In this document: piece after piece, positions 16,960 to 28,165 of the stretch
Numbering within the stretch: the first letter of the stretch is position 1
How the letters are laid out: every line of letters begins with the position of its first letter
DNA from: DAIOHQ01 sp036744635
GTDB lineage: Bacteria > Planctomycetota > Phycisphaerae > Tepidisphaerales > Tepidisphaeraceae
Direction of reading: 5' to 3'
Assembly: GCA_036744635.1 (NCBI GenBank)
Contig: DAIOHQ010000009.1
Coordinates: forward strand, 1-41,016
Length of the DNA: 41,016 bases
The notes under the pieces: generated by a model
Told to the model about the DNA's origin: nothing
What the model saw: only the letters and a program-made list of their open reading frames with translations
Databases searched by the model: none
Program-made: the position numbers and the translations under genes

Positions 16960-16987
16960 CCGCCCAAGGAGGATGCTCCCTGGGCGG
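16960..16987 (-). terminator. Terminator-like hairpin after the beta-helix protein gene
   Basis: CCGCCCAAGGAG (16960-16971) and CTCCCTGGGCGG (16976-16987) pair at 11 of 12 positions around a 4-base loop. The hairpin starts 27 bases past the stop at 17014. No clear U-tract follows on the minus strand, so termination is plausible but not certain. Confidence 0.5.
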
Positions 16988-17013
16988 CGACAGTCAAGTC
17001 AGCGGATGTCTGC

Positions 17014-19407
17014 TCAAGCCGCCAGGCGCGAGCCGGCGATGACGCCGTTGGCGGTCACGTCGTAGCCATTTTGCAGCGTGACGTTCAGGAACTGGTCATT
17101 GTCCACGTTGCTATAGGCGTTCCACTCCGTGGGATTTTTCCGGCCAGTGGGATCGTAGGTGGCGATGCACATGATTTCGCCGTCGGCCCGATTGCCCGGC
17201 GCCCAGATATTGTTGGCGATCTCGCTGAAGCTGGCCAGGCTCGGCACCGAGAAGACCGCTGTTCCGTAGCCATTCACCTGGAAGTTCGGGGCGACGTACA
17301 CGTTGTTGGTCACCGCAAGGTTGCGGTCGACCCCGAGCAGCTTGATGAAATTGCCCTGGGTTCCGTTGTTGATCACGGTATTGTGATCGATCGTCACGTT
17401 CAGCACATCACGCTGATATGTTGAATCATACCCCTGGATGGTGATCGCCTCGCCATTATTGCGGTTGATCACGTTGTCACGGACGACGGCGTTTTCGGTG
17501 CCGTGGTTCAAGACTACCTGCGTCTGGTTGAAGATGTTCCCCTCAACCACGCTCCAGCTCGTGCGCTGGGTCATGTAGTCGCCCTTCATCCCATCGGTGC
17601 CGCCGAGCGGGCCCAGCCCGATCGGGCCGCCGGTCACGTTGTTGTTAGCGACGTAGACGTAGGAGCCATTGTGGACGACCACGGTTCCCTTGGCGTAGTC
17701 GCCGGGATCGACTGACTGGCGGTCGAGGTTGGTGAAGTTGTTCTGCGCCACCAGAACGCGGGTCATGTCGTGCATGCGCACGACGTGCTCGCGGGTGACG
17801 TTGGCCACGGTGTTGCCGAGGATCACCACATCCTGCCCCTGCATCCACACGAAATAGCCGCGGATGCCGGTGATGAGCGGGGCAATGTTGTCCTGCACCA
17901 TCAGGCCGGTGGGGGCGCGGTTGGCGGTCACGGCGTAGCCCACGTTCAGGAACGTGTTGTCAACCACCGTGATGTTCTGTCCGGCCGCCGAGACACCGAA
18001 CGGCGGGCCCTGGTTGGTGTCGCTGGTGAAGACCGAATCGAAGGTCAGGCCATCCACCTTCATGTTCTGGGTATTGGTGGAGGCGGCAATGATGTCGCTG
18101 CCCATGCTCGTGCCCTTGAGGATCGGAGCCGCGCCCTGGCCGTACGCGGTGAATTCCACGTTGTTGAACGACACATCGATGCCGCTGGCGTACATGAAGG
18201 TATCGCCGCGCTGGAATTCCACCTTGACGTTGTCGGCGAGCAACTGCTCGATGCGGCTGACGCCGCTGACGGCGCTGGCCGGGGATGACCCATCGTTGGC
18301 ATCGTTGCCCTGGGCATCGACGTAGATGACGCGGCGATTGTCCGCGGCCACCGTCACCTGCTGCGTGGCCACGGCGGTGTTGCCGTTGGCATTGGTGAGC
18401 GTCAGGGTGATCGTATAGGTGCCCGGATTGTTGAAAATGTGCGCGGCATTGAAGCCGGTCAGGTTGTTGTACTTCGAGCCGCCATCGCCGAAGTTCCAGT
18501 CAAAGCGCGTGTTCAACGGCGTGCTGCCGGCGCCGAGCGTGGAGCTCATCGCCTGCACGTGAACGGTTTCGCCGGCAATGCCCGAACCATTGATCATGCT
18601 GATCACCGGCTGCAAAGGACCGGGGTTTGACGGCGTCACCACCGGCGGAGGAAGGGTCGGCGTGGGAGTTGGGGTCGGTGTTGGCGTAGGCGTAGGCTCC
18701 GGCGTGGGAGTTGGGGTCGGCGTGGTCGTGGGCGTCGGAGTCAGCGACGGGGTTGGCGTCGGCGTTGTTTCTTGAGTTATCGAATGATGGTGATGACTGT
18801 GAACCGGTGCGGGCGCCGGATCGCTGACCGGCGTAGGATCAGTCACCGGCGCCGGATCGGCCACCGGCGCGGGAGCGGAATTCTGATCCGTCACGGGAAC
18901 CGGATCGGCCACGGGAGCGGGCGTCTCGTCGACCACATCCTGGCTGGAAACATCCTGCCCGGTGAGATACTGCGACGTTTCGGCATCGCTTTGCACATCC
19001 TGGTCTTCAATCGTATTTTCTCCACCGCGGCCGAGAATGGTGTCGGTGCCGCCGCCGCCGTTGATGGTGTCATCGCCGGCGCCGCCCCTGATCGTGTCGT
19101 TGCCGGCGCCGGCGTCGATGACAGCGGGGGCAGTGAAGTTCCGGTTGACCGAGATGTAGTCGCCGGCGTCGCCGCCGGTGATGGAAATCGACTTGATCTG
19201 CGAAGCGCGGAACCTCTTGACCTCGTCATTGACGCGGCCGTACACCCTGGTTCCCGACGCGTTGAGCTTGACGGTGATCTCGTTGGGGGTGTCGGCATTT
19301 CCCTGCAGCGACAGGACGCCCGCTTCAAGCGAGACGGCCGACATCATGAAACGATCTTCGAGCACCTCAAACGCCGCGGTGATGATAGCTTGGTTCGCTT
19401 GTTTCAT
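17014..19407 (-). CDS. Surface protein with LEDR sorting motif, RTX-like repeats, PKD domain and parallel beta-helix
   Basis: This 797-residue protein is probably exported to the cell surface and may bind or process a polysaccharide. In order: residues 12-24 (AFEVLEDRFMMSA) resemble the N-terminal LEPR-XLL-like signal of planctomycete surface proteins. Residues 78-135 have RTX-like repeats (GAGNDTIRGGAGDDTINGGG). Residues 160-202 are a PAPVADP-type repeat, then HSHHHH (203-208), then a Thr-Pro linker (214-252). A PKD domain (267-354) has FDWNFGDG and PGTYTITLTLTN. From IYVDAQGNDANDG (360) to the end is a right-handed beta-helix with many Asn ladders (VVDNTF, VVEGNIF, VVRDNVI). Such helices occur in polysaccharide lyases and C5-epimerases, but no catalytic motif was identified. 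Confidence 0.85.
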   Translation of the reverse strand: MKQANQAIITAAFEVLEDRFMMSAVSLEAGVLSLQGNADTPNEITVKLNASGTRVYGRVNDEVKRFRASQIKSISITGGDAGDYISVNRNFTAPAVIDAGAGNDTIRGGAGDDTINGGGGTDTILGRGGENTIEDQDVQSDAETSQYLTGQDVSSQDVVDETPAPVADPVPVTDQNSAPAPVADPAPVTDPTPVSDPAPAPVHSHHHHSITQETTPTPTPSLTPTPTTTPTPTPTPEPTPTPTPTPTPTPTLPPPVVTPSNPGPLQPVISMINGSGIAGETVHVQAMSSTLGAGSTPLNTRFDWNFGDGGSKYNNLTGFNAAHIFNNPGTYTITLTLTNANGNTAVATQQVTVAADNRRVIYVDAQGNDANDGSSPASAVSGVSRIEQLLADNVKVEFQRGDTFMYASGIDVSFNNVEFTAYGQGAAPILKGTSMGSDIIAASTNTQNMKVDGLTFDSVFTSDTNQGPPFGVSAAGQNITVVDNTFLNVGYAVTANRAPTGLMVQDNIAPLITGIRGYFVWMQGQDVVILGNTVANVTREHVVRMHDMTRVLVAQNNFTNLDRQSVDPGDYAKGTVVVHNGSYVYVANNNVTGGPIGLGPLGGTDGMKGDYMTQRTSWSVVEGNIFNQTQVVLNHGTENAVVRDNVINRNNGEAITIQGYDSTYQRDVLNVTIDHNTVINNGTQGNFIKLLGVDRNLAVTNNVYVAPNFQVNGYGTAVFSVPSLASFSEIANNIWAPGNRADGEIMCIATYDPTGRKNPTEWNAYSNVDNDQFLNVTLQNGYDVTANGVIAGSRLAA
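18652..18768 (-). repeat. Low-complexity tandem repeat encoding a Thr-Pro linker
   Basis: Six-base units of the GGCGTN/GGGGTC kind on the plus strand encode alternating Thr and Pro on the minus strand (residues 214-252 of the surface protein). Length variation by slippage would be expected. The neighbouring 18800-18920 segment encodes a looser PAPVADP/PVTD repeat. Confidence 0.85.
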
Positions 19408-19408
19408 A

Positions 19409-19435
19409 CCCCTGTCAGCGGCGCTTTAGCAGGGG
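19409..19435 (-). promoter_or_regulatory. Possible ribosome-site-masking hairpin before the surface protein gene
   Basis: On the minus strand CCCCTG (19435-19430) can pair with CAGGGG (19414-19409), and AGGGG is the only ribosome-binding-like sequence before ATG 19407. Folding would hide it. This is inference from six G/C-rich pairs. Confidence 0.35.
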
Positions 19436-19577
19436 CTGTTAATACTGAAATGTAGGAAAACTGGAGGGTTGGGGCGCTTATGGGACGGGCATTTGTGAAG
19501 ATGTGTGGTGCTTGCTATTCGTAGCGCTTCTGCCGTGGAAACCTGTTCGGTCTACGCCGTCTGATCCGTCCGGCAAA

Positions 19578-19605
19578 TTGACGGATATCCCACGCCCGGT
19601 ATGAT
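19578..19605 (+). promoter_or_regulatory. Sigma70-like promoter for the ABC ATPase gene
   Basis: A -35 box TTGACG (19578-19583) and a -10 box TATGAT (19600-19605) are separated by 16 bases. Transcription would begin near 19612, giving a leader of about 20 bases before ATG 19633. Confidence 0.6.
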
Positions 19606-19632
19606 GCCTGGCGCTTTCTTGAAGTGTTGCCT

Positions 19633-20892
19633 ATGGCACAAGTGATCCTGGAAAAAGTCTCGAAGATCTATCCCGGCGGGGTTCGCGCCGTCGATGGCAT
19701 TGACCTGGCCATCGCCAATCAGGAATTCGTGGTGCTGGTGGGCCCTTCGGGCTGCGGAAAATCGACCACGCTGCGGATGGTGGCGGGGCTCGAGGAGATT
19801 TCCTCCGGCAACATCCGCATTGGCGATCGGGTGGTAAACGACATCCCGCCGAAGAATCGCGACATTGCGATGGTTTTTCAGAATTATGCTCTCTACCCGC
19901 ACATGACCGTCTATAAGAACATGGCCTTCGGCTTGAAGCTGCGCGGCATGCCGAAAAAGCAGATTCAGCAGCGAGTGGGGGAGGCGGCCAGGATTCTGGA
20001 TATCGAACACTTGCTCGACCGCAAGCCGCGGCAGCTTTCCGGCGGCCAGCGGCAACGGGTGGCGGTGGGGCGGGCGATTGTCCGCGAGCCGGCGGCCTTT
20101 CTGTTCGATGAGCCGCTCTCCAACCTCGACGCCAAGCTGCGGGTCACCACCCGCGCTGAGCTCAAGCGGCTGCACCACCGGCTGAAGACCACTACCATTT
20201 ATGTCACTCACGATCAGGAAGAGGCGATGACGCTGGGGGACCGGATCGTGGTGATGAAGGATGGCAGGATTCAGCAGGCCGACACCCCGCTGGCGACGTA
20301 TAACCATCCAGTGAACCGTTTTGTCGCCGGTTTCATCGGGATGCCGCCGATGAACTTTTTCGACGGCGCCATCAAGCAGGTAGGGGGCACGGGGGGGAAA
20401 ATGGTGTTTGAAGAGGGAAAACTGCAGAATCCCCGTATCGCTGGGGGCACAGGCGCTTTGGCCGAAGCCGAGGTTGCGGGCGAAGGGGATGCCCCGATTG
20501 TGCTGGTCGGAGAATTGACGTTGCCGGGCAATGGGTTTACCCTAGTAGTACCGGAACGGCTGTGCGAGCGGCTTTCCGGGTCGGTTGGCAGGCACGTGGT
20601 GCTGGGAATTCGGCCGGAGCATCTGCTGCTTCGTCCGCCGGCCGGCGAGGCCGCCACGGCGCCGTTGAATGTGAAAGTGAACGTGATCGAGCCATTGGGC
20701 AATGACATGGATGTTTACATGAACACAAACCTGCACGAACACGTGGTCGCGCGGGTGGAGGCGGAATCCGGCCTCCAGATCAATTCGCGGGCCGACCTGT
20801 GGGTCGACCTGCGGAAGATCCATTTTTTCGAACCCGGAGAGACCGGGATGAACCTCAGCCTGGCGAACGAGTCGGCCCATGCAGCAGCATAA
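19633..20892 (+). CDS. Carbohydrate ABC importer ATPase (MalK/UgpC/MsmK-like)
   Basis: This 419-residue protein is the cytoplasmic ATPase of a CUT1-type sugar importer. Walker A GPSGCGKST is at 37-45, Q-loop FQNYALYPH near 82, signature LSGGQRQRVAVGRA at 135-148, Walker B AFLFDE at 155-160 and the switch HDQEEAMTLGDR soon after. The C-terminal region from about 235 carries the TOBE-like regulatory fold (VLGIRPEHL). A stretch around 255-285 is longer than usual. No permease is adjacent. The binding protein and permeases at 36791-40630 lack their own ATPase, so this one may serve them. ATG 19633 starts MAQVILEKVS; GTG and TTG codons just upstream are less likely. Confidence 0.93.
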   Translation: MAQVILEKVSKIYPGGVRAVDGIDLAIANQEFVVLVGPSGCGKSTTLRMVAGLEEISSGNIRIGDRVVNDIPPKNRDIAMVFQNYALYPHMTVYKNMAFGLKLRGMPKKQIQQRVGEAARILDIEHLLDRKPRQLSGGQRQRVAVGRAIVREPAAFLFDEPLSNLDAKLRVTTRAELKRLHHRLKTTTIYVTHDQEEAMTLGDRIVVMKDGRIQQADTPLATYNHPVNRFVAGFIGMPPMNFFDGAIKQVGGTGGKMVFEEGKLQNPRIAGGTGALAEAEVAGEGDAPIVLVGELTLPGNGFTLVVPERLCERLSGSVGRHVVLGIRPEHLLLRPPAGEAATAPLNVKVNVIEPLGNDMDVYMNTNLHEHVVARVEAESGLQINSRADLWVDLRKIHFFEPGETGMNLSLANESAHAAA

Positions 20893-21023
20893 GCATGGGA
20901 CCATTTTCGCGGCTACCCTCACCCGGAGGTATTTCGGATGAGGGATTAAGTGTTTTTACACAGGTTCGGGACCTTCGAGGAAGTGGCCATCCGGATTCGG
21001 GTGGCATTTTTGTTGAAAAAAGA

Positions 21024-21089
21024 GGCAGACAGGAATGTCTGCCCCACCAGTGTTGGGAAAGGAAAGGCAGACAAGAATGTCTGCCCCAC
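21024..21089 (-). repeat. Two tandem REP-like hairpins, GCAGACA family
   Basis: 21024-21047 and 21066-21089 are near-identical 24-nt units. On the minus strand each has a GTGG head followed by a GGCAGACA/TGTCTGCC hairpin, differing at one loop base. They lie in the leader region of nusA. Confidence 0.82.
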
Positions 21090-21106
21090 CAGTATCAGGC
21101 ATCAAG

Positions 21107-21150
21107 GACAACTGAATACGTACAACTGAATAGCTTGTACAACTGAATAG
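21107..21150 (+). repeat. Triple direct repeat ACAACTGAATA upstream of nusA
   Basis: Three copies of (T/G)ACAACTGAATA begin at 21107, 21121 and 21138. The last ends ten bases before the nusA start codon. They could be a protein-binding array or a slippage product. Confidence 0.6.
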
Positions 21151-21159
21151 AGAGGCAGT

Positions 21160-22764
<1,605 letters not shown>

Positions 22765-22882
22765 CGGCAGCGCGAAAGCGAAGATCACGGAATCTCCGCC
22801 GTCGGGCAATCCCGCAGCACGTTCCGGACGTATTACCTGGATGCGAACAGGGAGATGAGGCAGTCGTTTTTTGGAGATCGTT

Positions 22883-25750
<2,868 letters not shown>

Positions 25751-25753
25751 CGC

Positions 25754-25824
25754 AGTCGCCGGTCTCCAGTCGCCAGTTTCCAGCAAATGCACTGGAGACT
25801 GAAGACCGGTGACTGGAGACTTCT
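25754..25824. repeat. Palindromic repeat between infB and the DUF503 gene (family E)
   Basis: Two inverted segments share GTC(G/A)CCGGTCT(C/T)CAGTC and CCAG/CTGG words around a short AAATGCA centre. It almost fills the gap between infB and the next gene; the only purine-rich GGAGA before that gene's start codon lies inside it. Confidence 0.7.
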
Positions 25825-25829
25825 TCGAC

Positions 25830-26111
25830 ATGATCATCGGCGTGCTGCAACTGGAGCTGAGAATCGGAGACGCGATGTCGCTCAAGGACAAGCGGCGGGT
25901 GGTCAAGAGCCTGAAAGATCGCATCGCCCACGCCCATAACGTCTCGATCGCCGAGGTCGGGGCGCTGGACCAGCATCGCCGTTCGATCCTGGGGATCGCC
26001 ATGGTGAGCAACGATCGGGGGTACGTTGAAGGCGCCCTCAGCAAATTGGTGGATTTCGTCAAGACCGTCCCGCAGGTGGACCTGCTGGATTATCAGATTG
26101 AGCTGCTGTGA
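25830..26111 (+). CDS. DUF503 family protein (YlxP-like)
   Basis: This 93-residue protein matches the small DUF503 family by its start (MIIGVLQLELRIGDAMSLKD), the KRRVVKSLKDRI block, SIAEVGALDQHRRSILGIAM and the C-terminal VDLLDYQIELL. Members occur between infB and rbfA in many bacteria and are thought to have a role linked to ribosome assembly or translation, without a known reaction. ATG 25830 is chosen over the earlier ATG at 25809 because family members begin with MxxGV and the upstream residues come from the palindromic repeat. rbfA starts seven bases downstream. Confidence 0.88.
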   Translation: MIIGVLQLELRIGDAMSLKDKRRVVKSLKDRIAHAHNVSIAEVGALDQHRRSILGIAMVSNDRGYVEGALSKLVDFVKTVPQVDLLDYQIELL

Positions 26112-26118
26112 AGCACCT

Positions 26119-26535
26119 ATGTCCCGACGCACCGAACGAGTTGCCGCCACCATCCAGCAGGAGCTGGCGCTGATCATCATGCGCGAGCTGAACGATCCGC
26201 GCATCACCGGCATGCCCAGCATCACCCACGTGAAGGTGAGTCCGGATTTGTCTTCCGCCGATGTCTACATGACCGTGATGGGCACCGAAGGCCAGCAGAA
26301 CGCCGCCCTCAACGCCCTGCGCCACGCGGCCGGCCTGATGCGCACCAAGCTGACGGCGCAGATGACCCTGCGGGTGGCGCCGTACCTGAAGTTCCATCTC
26401 GACGAAAACCTCCGCAAGGAACTGCAGGTGATGGAGCTGATCGACAGGGCCAACCGCGAAATGGCCGAGCGCGAGCTCAAAGCGCAGGAGAACCAGCCGC
26501 CGCCGGACGTGCAGGACGTCGAGCCGAATCCATGA
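26119..26535 (+). CDS. rbfA: Ribosome-binding factor A
   Basis: This 138-residue protein assists maturation of the 30S subunit and 16S rRNA 5' end processing. Family features are MSRRTERVAATIQQELALII at the start, the KH-like beta-alpha-beta core with ITHVKVSPDLSSADVYMTVM, and the conserved LRVAPYLKFHLDENL block. The C-terminal tail is rich in Glu, Gln and Pro. ATG 26119 is supported by the family N-terminus; the frame is open upstream inside the DUF503 gene but those residues are not coding-like. Its place after nusA, infB and DUF503 is the usual one. Confidence 0.95.
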   Translation: MSRRTERVAATIQQELALIIMRELNDPRITGMPSITHVKVSPDLSSADVYMTVMGTEGQQNAALNALRHAAGLMRTKLTAQMTLRVAPYLKFHLDENLRKELQVMELIDRANREMAERELKAQENQPPPDVQDVEPNP

Positions 26536-26578
26536 GCGCAACAAATGTGGCCCGGGCTTTCATCAAGATGGGAACTCA

Positions 26579-27211
26579 ATGAAGAATGCGACCAAGCATG
26601 CCGACGATCTGAAGGCGCTGTTCAAGCGCCTGCTCAAGGAATACAAGCCCGAGCCGATGCAGAAAATGGAGCCGCTGAAGGCGCTGGTGCGCGGCGCCAT
26701 GAGCTACGATGTCAGCGACGCCAAGGCCGAGGAGGCGATCAAGCACATCGACCGCGAGTTCGTGGACCTCAACGAATTCCGCGTGGCCACCGACCTGGAG
26801 ATTCAGGAGCTGCTCGGCACCCGCTATCCCCAGATCGAAAGCCGCGTGGCCATGATCACCCAGTCCCTCAACCGGATTTTCGAGCGCGAGCACACGCTGA
26901 ATCTGGAGCGCCTGGGGACCGTCTCCAAGCGCGACGCCCGCCAGTTTCTGCGGGAGTTGCCGGAGGTACACCCCTTCGTCGAGGCGTATGTCATGCTCTT
27001 TGCCTTCGAAGGCCACACCGTGCCGGTGGATGAGCGCATGCTGCAATATCTCAAGGATGTGGGCATCGCCGACGCGAAGATGACCGTCGAGGACGCCACC
27101 CGCTTTCTCGAGCACCACGTCAAGGCCGAGGAGTGCCACGATCTCTACGTGGTCCTGCGCAAAGCCGCCAGCGACGATTCGGCCAGGGCGAAGAAGAAAG
27201 TGAAGTCGTAG
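26579..27211 (+). CDS. Endonuclease III-fold (HhH-GPD-like) protein with altered active site
   Basis: This 210-residue helical protein follows the layout of endonuclease III-type DNA glycosylases: ALVRGAMSYDVSDAKAEEAI near the start, RYPQIESRVAMITQSL in the middle, LPEVHPFVEAYVML (127-140) where the helix-hairpin-helix should be, and VDERM (150-154) where the catalytic VDTHV lies. The Asp (151) is kept, but LPGVGRKTA has become LPEVHPFVE, losing the hairpin glycines and the lyase lysine. Only one Cys follows, so no Fe-S cluster. It may bind DNA or RNA without glycosylase activity. It sits between rbfA and hisG. The fold assignment is by eye. Confidence 0.7.
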   Translation: MKNATKHADDLKALFKRLLKEYKPEPMQKMEPLKALVRGAMSYDVSDAKAEEAIKHIDREFVDLNEFRVATDLEIQELLGTRYPQIESRVAMITQSLNRIFEREHTLNLERLGTVSKRDARQFLRELPEVHPFVEAYVMLFAFEGHTVPVDERMLQYLKDVGIADAKMTVEDATRFLEHHVKAEECHDLYVVLRKAASDDSARAKKKVKS

Positions 27212-27214
27212 ACC

Positions 27215-28111
27215 ATGACCGACAAACTCCCGGCATCCACGCTCCGCCTCGGGCTGCCCAGCGGCAGCATGCAGAATTCGACGATCGAGCTGTTCGGCCG
27301 CGCCGGATACAAAGTCAGCGTGCAGGAACGCTCCGTCTTCCCCCGCATCGACGACGACAAGATCTCCGCCGTCCTCTTCCGCTCCCAGGAAATCAGCCGC
27401 TACGTGGCCGACGGGATCATCGACTGCGGGCTGTGCGGCTATGACTGGGTCGTCGAGAACGGCAACGAAAAGGATGTCGTCGAGGTCTGCGAACTGACCT
27501 ACAGCCGCGGCAGCAGCAACCCCGCCCGCTGGGTGCTGTGCGTGCCGGATGAAAGCCCGATCCGCACCGCCGCGGATTTTGCAGGAAAAGTCATCGCCAC
27601 CGAGCTGGTGAACGTGACCCGCCGTTATTTCGCCGGCCACGGCGTGAAGGATGTCACCGTCGAATTTTCCTGGGGCACCACCGAGGTCAAGGCCCGGCTG
27701 CTGGATGGCATCGTCGATCTCACCGAAACCGGCAGTTCGATCCGCGCCAATAACCTGCGGGTGATCGACACGCTGCTGACCAGCACCATCCGTTTCGTCT
27801 CCAACAAGGCGGCGTGGGAAACTCCCTGGAAGCGCGAAAAGATGGAAAACATCGCGATGTTGCTGCAGGGCGCCATCGATGCCCGCGCCAAGGTCGGCCT
27901 GAAGATGAACGTGCCGGAAGATCATCTCGCCGAGGTCATCAAGTTCCTTCCCGCCGAAAAAAGCCCGACGGTAAGCCGGCTGGCCGACACCGGCTGGGTG
28001 GCGGTGGAAGTGATCCTCGAGGAAAAGCAGGAGCGCGAGCTCATCCCCCGCCTCAAGCGCGCCGGGGCGAGCGGAATTATCACGTATCCGCTCAACAAGG
28101 TGATTCCCTAA
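27215..28111 (+). CDS. hisG: ATP phosphoribosyltransferase, long form
   Basis: This 298-residue enzyme catalyses the first step of histidine biosynthesis, joining ATP and PRPP. Features are TLRLGLPSGSMQNSTIELFG at the start, DGIIDCGLCGYDWVVENG, and the phosphate-binding DLTETGSSIRANNLRVID. The extra C-terminal part from about residue 225 (KVGLKMNVPEDHLAEVIKFL to GASGIITYPLNKVIP) is the ACT-like regulatory domain of the long, HisZ-independent form. Histidine feedback is expected from the family. ATG 27215 lies three bases after the preceding stop. No other his genes are nearby. Confidence 0.95.
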   Translation: MTDKLPASTLRLGLPSGSMQNSTIELFGRAGYKVSVQERSVFPRIDDDKISAVLFRSQEISRYVADGIIDCGLCGYDWVVENGNEKDVVEVCELTYSRGSSNPARWVLCVPDESPIRTAADFAGKVIATELVNVTRRYFAGHGVKDVTVEFSWGTTEVKARLLDGIVDLTETGSSIRANNLRVIDTLLTSTIRFVSNKAAWETPWKREKMENIAMLLQGAIDARAKVGLKMNVPEDHLAEVIKFLPAEKSPTVSRLADTGWVAVEVILEEKQERELIPRLKRAGASGIITYPLNKVIP

Positions 28112-28165
28112 GATATGCGGCGAACGAACGAAACCAACGAGCTATTCTGTGAACTGGCGGCGGGT

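Noticed and set aside
18652..18768. GT-rich tandem repeat considered as a separate regulatory satellite
   Set aside because: It is in frame inside the surface protein gene and encodes a regular Thr-Pro linker, so protein-level function explains it.
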